Assembly (NCBI RefSeq): GCF_013359725.1
Contig: NZ_JABFMW010000037.1
Coordinates: forward strand, 1-36,643
Source: Pseudarthrobacter sp. C4D7
Lineage (GTDB): Bacteria; Actinomycetota; Actinomycetes; Actinomycetales; Micrococcaceae
Reading direction: 5' to 3'
DNA: 36,643 nt
The notes beneath the pieces are model-generated. The model searched no databases. It was not told the DNA's origin and saw only the letters and a program-made list of their open reading frames with translations. A program made the translations under genes and the position numbers. Shown piece by piece: positions 24,399-32,856 of this stretch (positions are counted from its first letter, which is position 1; every line of letters starts with the position of its first letter).

Positions 24399-26942
24399 CT
24401 AGCGCTGGACAGCTCCGAAGCGTTCGGCAGCCAAGGCAACTGCGGCTTCACGCGCAGCCGAGGCTTCGTCAGCGGTCAGGGTGCGGTCGGCGGCCCGGAA
24501 GCGGAGCCCGAAAGCCAGCGACTTCTTGCCGTCCTCAATGCCCTTGCCCGCGTATACGTCGAACAGCGCCACGTCTTCCAGCAGCTCTCCGGCGCCTTCC
24601 CGCAGGGCGGCAAGGACGTCGTCTGCGGGCACGTCCGCGGGGACCACGAGCGCCACGTCCTGGGTGGCCACCGGGAACGTGGAAATGTGGCGGGCCACAA
24701 TCACGTCGGGTGCGGCTTCGAACAGGGCATCGGCATCGAGTTCCAGTGCCACCGAACGGGCGGGCATGTCTGCGGCAGCCAGCAGCTTGGGGTGCAGTTC
24801 ACCGGCGTAGCCGACGGTCTCCCCCGTGCGCAGCGCCAGCCGGGCGGTGCGGCCGGGGTGGAACGCCTGGTGGCTGCCCTGGCTGACCACCAGGTCAACG
24901 CCCAGCACGTCGCCAGCGAGCCGGGCCACGTCCAGTGCGTCGGCCCAGTCCCATGCACGGGGCGTGTGGGCCGCAGCGGCCGGGGAATCATGGCCGGTGA
25001 AGACGGCCGCGATGTGGAACGGCTGGTTGGGGACGCCGTCGTACAGTCCGTCAAGCACCTCATCGGCAGGCCTGGCACCCAGTGGCGGGATGGCGGCGGT
25101 TCCCAGCGTCCCCTCGGGCAGGAACACCAGTCCGGATTCGAACAGGGCCAGGTCCCGGAAGCCACGGGAGTGGTTGCGCTTGGCCACCTCCACCAAGCCG
25201 GGCAGGATGGACGTGCGCAGGTAACCGTGTTCCTCGCTGATCGGGTTGGCCAGCTTGAGGGCGGCCCGCGCCCCTCCTTCTTTTGCGACGCCGAAGGTGT
25301 CGTTGGCCGCCTTGGAGACGAACGGGTAGGACAGGACCTCGGTAAGTCCGGCGTCAGCCAGTGCCTGGATGAGGCGACGGCGCTGCTGCTGGACGCGGGT
25401 GAGGCCACGGCCCGGAGGGGCCACCGGCAGCGTGGCGGGAATCTTGTCGTAACCCACCAGCCGGGCGATTTCCTCGGTGAGGTCTTCCTTGGTCTCCAGG
25501 TCGCTGCGCCAGCTCGGCGGCGTCACGGTCCAGCCGGCGTCGTTCTTCACTACTGCGGCGCCCAGGTCCTCCAGCGAGGTGGTGATCTGATCCTCGGTGA
25601 AGTCGATGCCGATGCGCTCGGCAGCGAAGCCTGCAGGCAGCTCGATGGTGACGGTGTCCGGGGCGGCCCCTACGTCGGTGCCGGTTTCGTCGGCAGTGCC
25701 GCCGGCCAGCTCCACCAGGAGGTCCACCACGCGCTGGGCGGCGATGCCCGCCACCTGCCAGTCGACGCCGCGTTCGAAGCGTTTGGAAGCCTCGGACGGC
25801 AGCTTGTGCCGGCGCCGCGACCGGCCAATGGACACGTCGTCAAAGTGTGCGGCTTCCACCAGGATGTTCGACGTCGAGTCGCTCACCTCGGTGGCCGCCC
25901 CGCCCATGACGCCTGCGATGCCGATGGCACCGGAGTCGTCGGTGATGAGCAGGTCCTCGGCGTCGAGCGTGCGTTCCTTGCCGTCCAGCGTGGTGATCTT
26001 CTCCCCTGCGGCTGCGCGGCGGACCACGATGTCGCCGGAGAGCGTGTCCAGGTCGTAGCAGTGCGTGGGCTGGCCCAGTTCGAGCATGACGTAGTTGGAG
26101 ATGTCCACCGGCAGGGAGATGGAGCGGATGCCGGCGAGCCGGAGCCGGGAAACCATCCACGGCGGGGTGGGCCGGGTGGCGTCCACGCCCCTGACGGTGC
26201 GGGCCACGAAGCGGTCGCAGCCGGCCTTGCCGTAGATGGGGGCGTCGTCGTTGAGCTTGACGCCGTAGCCGCCGGAAAGTTCGGCCGGGGCCTGGACCCT
26301 GGATGCGGGGTCCGTGAAGGCGGTGCCCGTGGCGTGTGCGTATTCGCGGGCCACACCGCGGATGGAGAACGCGTAGCCGCGGTCCGGGGTGACGTTGATT
26401 TCGGCTGCCTGGTCGTAAAGGCCGAGGAGCTCCATGGCGTCGGTGCCGATTTCCGGGTCGAGCCCGATGCGGGAGAGCACCAGGATGCCGTCGTGGTCCT
26501 CGCCGATGCCCAGTTCGCGGACCGAGGCGATCATGCCGGCGGACAGGTGTCCGTACGTCTTGCGGGCGGAGATGCGGAAGTCGCCGGGCAGCACGGCGCC
26601 GGGCAGTGTAACCACCACTTTGTCGCCCTCAACGAAGTTGTGCGCGCCGCAGATGATGCCCTGGACGCCGGAGGGATCGATGCCTTCCCCGGTGAGGGTC
26701 TGTTCCTTGCCTTCGGGGACAACGCGGACCTGGCACCAGTTGATGGTCTTGCCGTTGGTCTGCGGTTCCTTGACCAGGCTCAGGACCTGGCCCACCACCA
26801 CGGGGCCCTGCAGGGTGTCCGTGGGACGGTGGACGGCTTCTTCTTCAAACCCGACCTTGACCAGGTCTTCCATGACGTCTTCGGCCGTTGCTCCGGCCGG
26901 TACTGCTGCGAATTCCCGCAGCCAGGAAAGTGGGATACGCAC
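24399..26942 (-). CDS. pheT: Phenylalanine--tRNA ligase beta subunit
   Basis: Large subunit of the alpha2-beta2 PheRS. GTG at 26942 gives 847 residues, full length for the bacterial enzyme; an open frame continuing to 27134 runs into pheS and is rejected. It begins RIPLSWLREFAAVP, then has the tRNA-binding OB domain (VVVGQVLSLVKEP, about 45 onward), the B3/B4 editing region, B5 DNA-binding-like domain, and ends with the anticodon-binding FDX-ACB domain (HISTFPVATQDVALVVPADV). GGAG lies 8 bases before the start, and the gene follows pheS with 2 bases between the pheS stop codon and the GTG. Confidence 0.96.
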   Translation of the reverse strand: MRIPLSWLREFAAVPAGATAEDVMEDLVKVGFEEEAVHRPTDTLQGPVVVGQVLSLVKEPQTNGKTINWCQVRVVPEGKEQTLTGEGIDPSGVQGIICGAHNFVEGDKVVVTLPGAVLPGDFRISARKTYGHLSAGMIASVRELGIGEDHDGILVLSRIGLDPEIGTDAMELLGLYDQAAEINVTPDRGYAFSIRGVAREYAHATGTAFTDPASRVQAPAELSGGYGVKLNDDAPIYGKAGCDRFVARTVRGVDATRPTPPWMVSRLRLAGIRSISLPVDISNYVMLELGQPTHCYDLDTLSGDIVVRRAAAGEKITTLDGKERTLDAEDLLITDDSGAIGIAGVMGGAATEVSDSTSNILVEAAHFDDVSIGRSRRRHKLPSEASKRFERGVDWQVAGIAAQRVVDLLVELAGGTADETGTDVGAAPDTVTIELPAGFAAERIGIDFTEDQITTSLEDLGAAVVKNDAGWTVTPPSWRSDLETKEDLTEEIARLVGYDKIPATLPVAPPGRGLTRVQQQRRRLIQALADAGLTEVLSYPFVSKAANDTFGVAKEGGARAALKLANPISEEHGYLRTSILPGLVEVAKRNHSRGFRDLALFESGLVFLPEGTLGTAAIPPLGARPADEVLDGLYDGVPNQPFHIAAVFTGHDSPAAAAHTPRAWDWADALDVARLAGDVLGVDLVVSQGSHQAFHPGRTARLALRTGETVGYAGELHPKLLAAADMPARSVALELDADALFEAAPDVIVARHISTFPVATQDVALVVPADVPADDVLAALREGAGELLEDVALFDVYAGKGIEDGKKSLAFGLRFRAADRTLTADEASAAREAAVALAAERFGAVQR

Positions 26943-26944
26943 TG

Positions 26945-28006
26945 TTAGATCTCCATCCCGAAATGCTCGCTGAACCGTACATCGCCTTCGATCATGTCGT
27001 GCATGTCGGCAACCTCGTTGCGGAACATGAGGGCACGCTCGATGCCCATGCCGAAGGCAAAACCTGAGTAGACGTCCGGGTCGATACCCGCGGCGCGCAG
27101 GACGTTGGGGTTGACCATGCCGCAGCCGCCCCACTCGATCCAGCGCGGGCCGCCCTTGGCGCCGGGGTGGAAGATATCCAGTTCGGCGGAGGGCTCGGTG
27201 AACGGGAAGTAGTTGGGCCGCAGGCGCACCTTGGCCTCCTCGCCGAACATCTGGCGCGTGAAGTGTTCCAGGGTGCCCAGCAGGTCCGCCATGGACAGGC
27301 CCTTGTCGATGGCCAGGCCCTCGAACTGGTGGAACACCGGGGTGTGGGTGGCGTCCAGCTCATCGGTGCGGAACACTTTGCCCGGGCAAAGCACATAGAT
27401 GGGCACCTCGCGCTCGAGCATGGAGCGGACCTGCACCGGGGAGGTGTGGGTGCGCATCAGCAGGTGCGCTTCGGGCGGCTCCACGAAGAAGGTGTCCTGC
27501 ATTTCGCGGGCCGGGTGGTCCGGCTTGAAGTTCAGGGCGTCGAAGTTGAACCACTCGGATTCCACCTCGGGGCCCTCGGCGATCTCCCAGCCCATGCCCA
27601 CGAAGATGTCCGCCACGCGGTCCTGCAGGGTGGACAACGGGTGGCGGGCACCGGCACGGCGGCGGCGGGGCGCGGCCGTGACGTCCACGGTTTCCTCGAC
27701 CAGGATCCGGGCGTCGTTCTCGGCTTCGAGCACCTCGGCACGCTCGGCGAGCGCCTTGTTGACCCGGCCGCGGGAGGCACCCATCAGCTTTCCGGCGAGC
27801 GCCTTCTGGTCCTTGGGCAACCTGCCGATTTCGCGGTTGGCGAGGCTGAGCGGGGATTTCTCGCCGCTGTGGGCGAGCCGCACCGCCTTCAGCTCGTCGA
27901 GGGTGGCCGCACCGGCGATGGCGGTGATGGCCTGGTCTACAGCGGCGTTGATGGCGGCTTCATCCGTGGGGTTCGGGATGGCGGCGCCCGGCAAAGTTTC
28001 AGTCAT
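26945..28006 (-). CDS. pheS: Phenylalanine--tRNA ligase alpha subunit
   Basis: Catalytic subunit of PheRS, 353 residues from ATG 28006. The N-terminal coiled coil (about 15-90) is followed by the class II core: HPLSTLQDRVADIFVGMG, motif 2 region VLCPGKVFRTDELDATHTPVFHQ (shown in part: GKVFRTDELDATHTPVFH), and motif 3 FAFGMGIERALMF. It pairs with pheT directly downstream. I looked in 28007-28200 on the minus strand for a phenylalanine-rich leader peptide or a T-box and saw neither. A TAGACT hexamer near 28177-28182 (minus strand) may be its -10. Confidence 0.96.
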   Translation of the reverse strand: MTETLPGAAIPNPTDEAAINAAVDQAITAIAGAATLDELKAVRLAHSGEKSPLSLANREIGRLPKDQKALAGKLMGASRGRVNKALAERAEVLEAENDARILVEETVDVTAAPRRRRAGARHPLSTLQDRVADIFVGMGWEIAEGPEVESEWFNFDALNFKPDHPAREMQDTFFVEPPEAHLLMRTHTSPVQVRSMLEREVPIYVLCPGKVFRTDELDATHTPVFHQFEGLAIDKGLSMADLLGTLEHFTRQMFGEEAKVRLRPNYFPFTEPSAELDIFHPGAKGGPRWIEWGGCGMVNPNVLRAAGIDPDVYSGFAFGMGIERALMFRNEVADMHDMIEGDVRFSEHFGMEI

Positions 28007-28206
28007 CTACTGTTCTTAGCTACGAGTCGTGGCTGCCGGCGGCCGGTCAGCCATGCGCGGTTTCCCGCGCGGCACGTCCGTTGCCGGCAGGTCATGGATG
28101 AATGCGCTGAACGTCAGTGTCATTCAATGACCAGGTCAGGGCTCGCCGGCAGGACCGGCGGCCACTGCCCTCCAGTCTAGTAGAACCCTCCGGTTACCAT
28201 GGCCTC

Positions 28207-28659
28207 ATGACTTTGCGGCAGCGCGCGGGTTCCTGTGACGGTCCGACGACGGCCCAGCGGCTCAGGCGGGCAGCAAACCTCCTTAACGGGAGCACCCTGG
28301 CCGGGCTCGCCGTCGCCCTGGCGGCCCGGACGCGGATCAGCCGCGGGCCCCGGGGCCTGGTCATTGCCGAAGGCTACGGCTGGCGGTTGCCTTTTGCCGG
28401 CGCCTTCACCCTGGGCAATGTGGTGCTGTGCAGGGCCTCTGCCGCCGACCTGTTGTCCCGGCCCGCCCTCCTGGGACATGAGGAACGGCACTGCAGCCAG
28501 TACGCGTGGTGCCTGGGGCTGCCGTTCATCCCCCTGTACCTGGCAGCCGCCGGCTGGTCCGTCCTGCGCACCGGCAATCCGGGGACGGCGAACATCTTCG
28601 AACGCCGGGCCGGACTGGCGGCCGGCGGCTACCCCACCACGGCCGGGAGGCAGGCATGA
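28207..28659 (+). CDS. Conserved hypothetical protein with an HEERH motif
   Basis: A 150-residue protein I do not recognise. It starts at ATG 28207 and its stop overlaps the next ATG (ATGA). An arginine-rich N-terminus is followed by a hydrophobic stretch (STLAGLAVALAA), a basic segment, then a second hydrophobic region with GHEERHCSQYAWCLG (about 105-119) leading into the apolar stretch LPFIPLYLAAAGWSVL. The H-E-x-x-H pattern resembles a zinc-metallopeptidase site placed next to a membrane-associated helix, but in a protein this small that is only a hint. Coupling to the SIMPL gene suggests shared expression. It is divergent from pheS, with 200 bases between. Confidence 0.7.
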   Translation: MTLRQRAGSCDGPTTAQRLRRAANLLNGSTLAGLAVALAARTRISRGPRGLVIAEGYGWRLPFAGAFTLGNVVLCRASAADLLSRPALLGHEERHCSQYAWCLGLPFIPLYLAAAGWSVLRTGNPGTANIFERRAGLAAGGYPTTAGRQA

Positions 28660-29315
28660 CGATTCAGGACGACCAGTCCAGTGTGGATCCCGGGACCATC
28701 ACCGTCACGGGGGCGGGATGGGCGGAAGCTGCCCCGGACCTGATGCTGGTCTCCATCGGCGTGGAGTGCAGCGCCGCATCTGTGACGGCAGCCTATGCGG
28801 CAGCGGGAAGGGAGCTTGACGCGGTTGGCTCGGCCCTCCACGGCCGCGGCGTTGCCCCTGCTGATATCCGGACTGCCGGACTGGGCGTGCGTGCGGACCT
28901 CTCCTGGCGGGACGGCGAGGGACAGAAGCTGGTGGGCTACGTGGCGTCCGGCAGCCTGTCCGTGAGGCTGCGGGATATTGCCGGCGCATCGCACACCGTA
29001 TCCGAGGCAGTTCAGGCAGCGGGAGACTCCGTCCGGCTCAACAACCTGCAGCTGGTCCTTTCCGACGACTCCGCAGTCCGGACACAGGCCCGTGATGCCG
29101 CCTGGCAGGACGCACTCCGTTCCGCCGGGCACTATGCCGCACTGGCCTCGGCCAGCCTGGGGCGGGTGGTGTCCGTTGTCGAACAGCATCCGGTGCCGGG
29201 GCCGGTGCCGCTTGCCGGCCTGCAGCGGGCGTCCGCCCATGACGGGCCTTCGATTGAACCGGGCGTGAACCGGGGGGAGGCAACAGTCACCGTCACCTGG
29301 GAACTGCATCCGTAG
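28656..29315 (+). CDS. SIMPL domain-containing protein (DUF541)
   Basis: A 219-residue protein with the DUF541/SIMPL layout: TITVTGAGWAEAAPDLMLVSIGV at the start (in part: GAGWAEAAPDLMLVSIGV), DIRTAGLGVRADL in the middle, GYVASGSLSVRLRDI, and C-terminal VTVTWEL. Family members such as E. coli YggE are linked to oxidative stress and usually sit in the periplasm. This one shows no signal peptide, so it should be cytosolic or exported by another route. Its function is not established. It overlaps the upstream hypothetical gene by 4 bases and lies 98 bases before the SOS-boxed radical SAM gene. Confidence 0.85.
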   Translation: MTIQDDQSSVDPGTITVTGAGWAEAAPDLMLVSIGVECSAASVTAAYAAAGRELDAVGSALHGRGVAPADIRTAGLGVRADLSWRDGEGQKLVGYVASGSLSVRLRDIAGASHTVSEAVQAAGDSVRLNNLQLVLSDDSAVRTQARDAAWQDALRSAGHYAALASASLGRVVSVVEQHPVPGPVPLAGLQRASAHDGPSIEPGVNRGEATVTVTWELHP

Positions 29316-29377
29316 CTGGCCGGGACATCAGGTGCCGGTCCGCGGCGCTTGGGGGGCTCTCCAGAGCGCGTGGCGCC

Positions 29378-29406
29378 TTGACTTAAATTCGAACATGTTT
29401 TCGAAT
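29378..29406 (+). promoter_or_regulatory. SOS (LexA) box lying over a promoter
   Basis: TCGAACATGTTTTCGA (29389-29404) matches the actinobacterial SOS box TCGAAC-N4-GTTCGA at all but one consensus position. TTGACT (29378-29383) and TCGAAT (29401-29406) are 17 bases apart and form a -35/-10 pair, so bound LexA would block the polymerase. Initiation would then fall at about 29413-29414, on the A of the downstream ATG. Confidence 0.75.
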
Positions 29407-29413
29407 GGGAGCC

Positions 29414-30514
29414 ATGAGATGGGAAGCACAAGCACTGGTGCCCGCGCCGGACGCCACACGGGGACCCGGTCCGGCGTTGCTTCCGCTCGCCGGACTGGTC
29501 CGTTCCGTCACCACCCCTGAGTTCGCCGGGATCACCTTTCACGAGGTCACTGCCAAATCGGTGCTCAACAAGGTCCCGGCGGGATCCAAGATGCCCTTCG
29601 AATGGACGGTGAACCCCTACCGCGGGTGCAGCCACGCCTGCGTGTACTGCTTCGCCCGCAAGAGCCACACCTACCTGGACTTTGATGCCGGGATGGATTT
29701 CGACAGCCAGGTGGTGGTGAAGGTCAACGCCGCGGAGATCCTCCGGAAGGAAGTGAACAAGGCTTCCTGGACCCGGCAGCAGGTTGCGCTGGGCACCAAC
29801 ACCGATCCGTACCAGCGGGCCGAAGGCCGGTACCAGCTCATGCCCGGAATCATCAACGCCCTCGCCGAGTCCGGCACTCCCCTGTCCATCCTCACCAAGG
29901 GGACCCTGCTGGCACGGGACATCCCCCTGCTCAAGAGTGCCGCGGCACAGGTGCCCGTAGGGCTGGGCATCTCCCTCGCCATGACCGACGAAGCCCTCTC
30001 CGAAGCCATCGAACCCGGCACTCCCGGGCCCAGGGCCCGCCTGAAACTGGTGTCCCGCCTCCGCGAGGCCGGCCTTCCCTGCGGTGTCATGGCCATGCCC
30101 ATCCTGCCGTGGCTCTCGGACAGCGATGAAGCCCTGGATGCGCTGTTCAGTTCCCTGGCGGCAGCCGGAGCCACCGGTGTCACCGCGGGCGCGCTGTACC
30201 TGAAGCCGGGCACCAGGGAGTGGTTCATGAAGTGGATCGCCGCCACCCATCCCGAACTGGCAGGCCGCTACCGGCGGCTCTACGGGACCGGCTCCTACGC
30301 GTCCAAGGAATACCGGACCTGGCTTGCCGGCAAGGTCCGGTATTTCAAAGCCCGCCACGGCTTTTCGCATTCCTCCGGATTCAGCCACCGGGACCTTGAC
30401 GATCCACGCGCCGAGGAAGCGGAGTATCCGGCGGGAAGCATTCCGGCTGCAGCGGCCGGAGGTCCCGCCGCTGCTTCAGCGCCGCCGTCCGCGGTGCAGG
30501 ATTCCCTGTTCTGA
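29414..30514 (+). CDS. Rv2578c-family radical SAM protein, SOS-regulated
   Basis: A 366-residue radical SAM enzyme. The iron-sulfur motif CSHACVYCF (C-x3-C-x2-C) follows NPYRG, and VALGTNTDPYQRAEGRY is the segment shared with spore-photoproduct-lyase-like proteins. The N-terminus AQALVPAP and GLVRSVTTPEFAGITFHEV are typical of the Rv2578c group. The substrate is unknown; resemblance to SplB-type enzymes and its SOS box suggest DNA damage repair or tolerance, and I recall the M. tuberculosis relative being LexA-controlled. ATG 29414 fits a leaderless transcript from the promoter at 29378-29406; ATG 29405 is in frame three codons earlier but sits inside the promoter. The C-terminus has an Ala/Pro-rich tail ending in QDSLF, a possible sliding-clamp-binding-like end. 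Confidence 0.88.
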   Translation: MRWEAQALVPAPDATRGPGPALLPLAGLVRSVTTPEFAGITFHEVTAKSVLNKVPAGSKMPFEWTVNPYRGCSHACVYCFARKSHTYLDFDAGMDFDSQVVVKVNAAEILRKEVNKASWTRQQVALGTNTDPYQRAEGRYQLMPGIINALAESGTPLSILTKGTLLARDIPLLKSAAAQVPVGLGISLAMTDEALSEAIEPGTPGPRARLKLVSRLREAGLPCGVMAMPILPWLSDSDEALDALFSSLAAAGATGVTAGALYLKPGTREWFMKWIAATHPELAGRYRRLYGTGSYASKEYRTWLAGKVRYFKARHGFSHSSGFSHRDLDDPRAEEAEYPAGSIPAAAAGGPAAASAPPSAVQDSLF

Positions 30515-30527
30515 GCAGCCTGGCGTA

Positions 30528-30980
30528 TCAGGCGTGGCCCTGCCCCGGCACCATCGCAGCCACGGAGTCCAGGAGTGCGTGCACGATCGGATAATCAGCC
30601 GGAATCCACGGCAGGCCAAGGACAGCATCGCGGTCCTGCAGCTGAATCCAGCGCAGTTCATCATGGTCTTCCAGCGGTTCAGGTTCGCCACGGGTCACCT
30701 CCGCGAACCACACCCTCATGCTGGCCCGGTCATTCAGGGGCCAGCCGGTCGGCGCCTCTGCGGCCAGCTCCGCACCCAGCGTTGCGCCGATTCCCAGTTC
30801 CTCGGCCAGCTCCCGGACCAGGGCGGCTTCGGGCGCCTCACCCGGTTCCACCTTTCCCCCTGGAAATTCCCACAGACCGGCCAGGTGCTCGGGCGCGCTG
30901 CGCCGGGCCACCAGAAGGGCGGTTGGATTGGCCAGCCTGTCCACCACGGCTCCGCCTACTACCTGTATCAGTCCAGTCAC
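30528..30980 (-). CDS. Nudix hydrolase, MutT-like
   Basis: A 150-residue protein with the full Nudix box starting FPGGKVEPGEAPEAALVREL and ending AEELGI, so all catalytic glutamates are present. The N-terminal IQVVGGAVVD and LLVARRSAPEHLAGLWEFPG are those of MutT/8-oxo-dGTP diphosphatase-type proteins, which clear oxidised nucleotides; C-terminal HDELRWIQLQDRDAVLGLPWIPAD fits too. Specificity among Nudix proteins cannot be fixed from sequence. ATG or another start at 30980; it is convergent with the radical SAM gene (13 bases between stops) and divergent from the MFS gene, with a GGCCCAT/ATGGGCC hairpin (30982-30998) in the spacer. Confidence 0.9.
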   Translation of the reverse strand: MTGLIQVVGGAVVDRLANPTALLVARRSAPEHLAGLWEFPGGKVEPGEAPEAALVRELAEELGIGATLGAELAAEAPTGWPLNDRASMRVWFAEVTRGEPEPLEDHDELRWIQLQDRDAVLGLPWIPADYPIVHALLDSVAAMVPGQGHA

Positions 30981-31141
30981 CGGCCCATTCTATGGGCCAC
31001 AATGGAAGGAGCCCGGAACAGCATTCCCGCTTCAGGGAACAGATCCTTCCCGCCAAAGGTTGGCTCCACTGTCCGGACCTTCCTGCCCCATTGCCGTGGC
31101 GTCCCGTCCCTTTCCCGTTCCACCTTGTGAGAAGCAGGCAT

Positions 31142-32350
31142 ATGAGCAGCGTCCTTTCCCAGTCCACGGCAGCCAGCACCAGGACCCCCCGCGTCGGCAT
31201 GGCCATCTTTGCCTTGGCCATGGGCGGAGTGGGCATCGGTGTCACCGAGTTCACCATGATGGGGTTGCTGAAGGAAGTGGAGCAGGGTCTGGGGATCAGC
31301 ACCCCGGAAGCGGGGCACCTGATCTCCGCCTATGCGTTGGGGGTGGTGGTCGGCGCTCCCCTTCTGGCAGCCGTAGGTGCCAAGCTGCCCCGCAAGAAGC
31401 TGGCACTGGGCCTCCTGCTGTTTTTCACCGTGGCCAACCTGACCTCGTTCCTTGCCCCTGACTACGGAACGATGCTCGTGTCGCGCTTTGCCGCCGGCCT
31501 GCCCCACGGGGCCTTCTTTGGTGTGGCAGCCGTCATCGCCGCGTCCCTGGTTCCGCCCACCCGGCGCGGCTGGGCGATCTCCATGGTCATGGCCGGGCTC
31601 AGCGTCTCCAACGTGGTGGGCGTACCGTTCGCCACCTGGCTGGGGCAGACCTTCGGCTGGCGCCTGCTGTTCGTGCTGGTGGGCGCCATCGGAGTAGTGG
31701 CGCTGGTGATGGTGTGGAAGTTCGTGCCGTTCCAGGCCGCACACCCCGACGCGAGCATCCGCCGCGAGCTTGGAGCCCTGAAGCGGCTCCAGGTCTGGCT
31801 GGCGCTCCTTGTGGGCATCGTTGGCTTCGGTGGATTCTTCGCCACGTACACGTACATCGCCCACACCATGACCGGCGTGGCCGGCATCCCGTCCGGCCTG
31901 CTCCCCCTGGTGGTGGCCCTCTACGGGCTGGGCATGGTGGCCGGGAACATCATCGGGGGCAGGCTGGCGGACAAATCTGTCATGGGCACCCTCTACCGCG
32001 TCCTGCCGGCCATCGCCGTGACCCTGGTTGTCTACGCGGTGGCCGCGCACTGGCCGTGGAGCGCCCTGGTGATGGTGTTCGTGGTCGGCGCCTTCGGGTC
32101 CATGCTGATTCCCGCCCTGCAGACCCGACTGCTGGACGCCTCACCGGATGCACCGTCGCTGGCATCATCGCTCAACCACGCCGCCTTGAACGTCGCCAAC
32201 GCCCTGGGGGCATTCCTGGGCGGAGTCGTCATTGGCCTCGGGTGGGGTTTTGTTGCCCCTGCCTTGGTAGGTGCCGTCCTGGCTGTCCTCGGCTTCGGCG
32301 TCGCCCTTCTCAGCGGCCTGCTGGAACGCAAGAGGCCCCTGGCGGCCTGA
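31142..32350 (+). CDS. Major facilitator superfamily exporter, DHA1 (AraJ/YdhP-like)
   Basis: A 402-residue inner-membrane transporter with about 12 hydrophobic segments in two halves. Family marks include GIGVTEFTMMGLL in helix 1, AYALGVVVGAPLLAAVGAKLPRK at the helix 2-3 loop, and FAAGLPHGAFFGVAAVIAASLV in helix 4, all typical of the AraJ/Bcr-type sugar or drug:proton antiporters. The second half begins near LKRLQVWLALLVGIVG. The exported compound is unknown. ATG 31142 has GAGAAGCA upstream at a reasonable distance. It stands alone, and CATTCGAATG palindrome sequence follows its stop at about 32390. Confidence 0.88.
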   Translation: MSSVLSQSTAASTRTPRVGMAIFALAMGGVGIGVTEFTMMGLLKEVEQGLGISTPEAGHLISAYALGVVVGAPLLAAVGAKLPRKKLALGLLLFFTVANLTSFLAPDYGTMLVSRFAAGLPHGAFFGVAAVIAASLVPPTRRGWAISMVMAGLSVSNVVGVPFATWLGQTFGWRLLFVLVGAIGVVALVMVWKFVPFQAAHPDASIRRELGALKRLQVWLALLVGIVGFGGFFATYTYIAHTMTGVAGIPSGLLPLVVALYGLGMVAGNIIGGRLADKSVMGTLYRVLPAIAVTLVVYAVAAHWPWSALVMVFVVGAFGSMLIPALQTRLLDASPDAPSLASSLNHAALNVANALGAFLGGVVIGLGWGFVAPALVGAVLAVLGFGVALLSGLLERKRPLAA

Positions 32351-32441
32351 GCACTCCGCCACCTCCGCTTCAGCCACGGGCCCATTCGAATGCCCGCGAA
32401 TTCAGGGTCCTAACGATGCCGCAACGCCCTGTTTGGGACTA

Positions 32442-32470
32442 CTGACTTTGGGTGGTGCGTATGTTAGCTT
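32442..32470 (+). promoter_or_regulatory. Promoter of the GlsB-family gene
   Basis: CTGACT (32442-32447) and TAGCTT (32465-32470) are separated by 17 bases, a plausible vegetative promoter giving a leader of about 40 bases. The leader holds a small inverted repeat (CGGGA/TCCCG around 32480-32496) and a strong GAGGAGGAG ribosome site before ATG 32516. Confidence 0.45.
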
Positions 32471-32515
32471 GAGGCTCATCGGGACTATTAATCCCGGTCA
32501 CAATGAGGAGGAGAC

Positions 32516-32791
32516 ATGGGTTTTCTTGCTTGGATTATTTTGGGCCTGATTGTCGGGGCCATCGTTAAGGCCGTTATGCCCGGACGGGTCGGCGGCGGCT
32601 GGGTCACCAGCCTCATCCTGGGTGTCGTTGGAGCCATCGTTGGCGGCTGGATTGGCAGCCTCCTGTTCAACAAGGGCGATCTTGCCTTCTTCGACCTCGG
32701 CACCTGGATTCTCGCTATCGTCGGCGGCCTGGTCGTCGCCGGCATTTACGGAGCCGTCACCGGACGCGGAAAAGCCACCCGCGCACCCTGA
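32516..32791 (+). CDS. GlsB/YeaQ/YmgE family small membrane protein
   Basis: A 91-residue, very hydrophobic and glycine-rich protein with three predicted membrane helices: FLAWIILGLIVGAIVKAV, WVTSLILGVVGAIVGGWIG and WILAIVGGLVVAGIYGAV. The PGRVGGGWVTSLILGVVGA segment is the family hallmark (transglycosylase-associated, PF04226). In other bacteria members respond to general or acid stress; no activity is established. It has a strong Shine-Dalgarno site, its own promoter and its own terminator, so it is a single-gene unit. Confidence 0.93.
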   Translation: MGFLAWIILGLIVGAIVKAVMPGRVGGGWVTSLILGVVGAIVGGWIGSLLFNKGDLAFFDLGTWILAIVGGLVVAGIYGAVTGRGKATRAP

Positions 32792-32816
32792 CCACTCTGT
32801 CCAGCACCAACCGTCG

Positions 32817-32846
32817 GGCCCCGGATTTCCGGGGCCTTTCTTTGTG
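32817..32846 (+). terminator. Intrinsic terminator of the GlsB-family gene
   Basis: GGCCCCGG (32817-32824) pairs with CCGGGGCC (32829-32836) around an ATTT loop, followed by TTTCTTTGTG. It lies 25 bases past the stop and may also act as the hairpin end of the convergent methyltransferase gene. Confidence 0.85.
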
Positions 32847-32856
32847 TCCGGCCGAT

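Noticed and set aside
26943..27134. N-terminal extension of pheT into pheS
   Set aside because: The extra 64 residues overlap the conserved pheS C-terminus; GTG 26942 with a good ribosome site starts exactly at the PheT consensus.
28007..28206. Possible phenylalanine leader peptide or T-box before pheS
   Set aside because: No run of Phe codons in a short ORF on the minus strand and no T-box-like motif was visible; only a weak -10-like hexamer.
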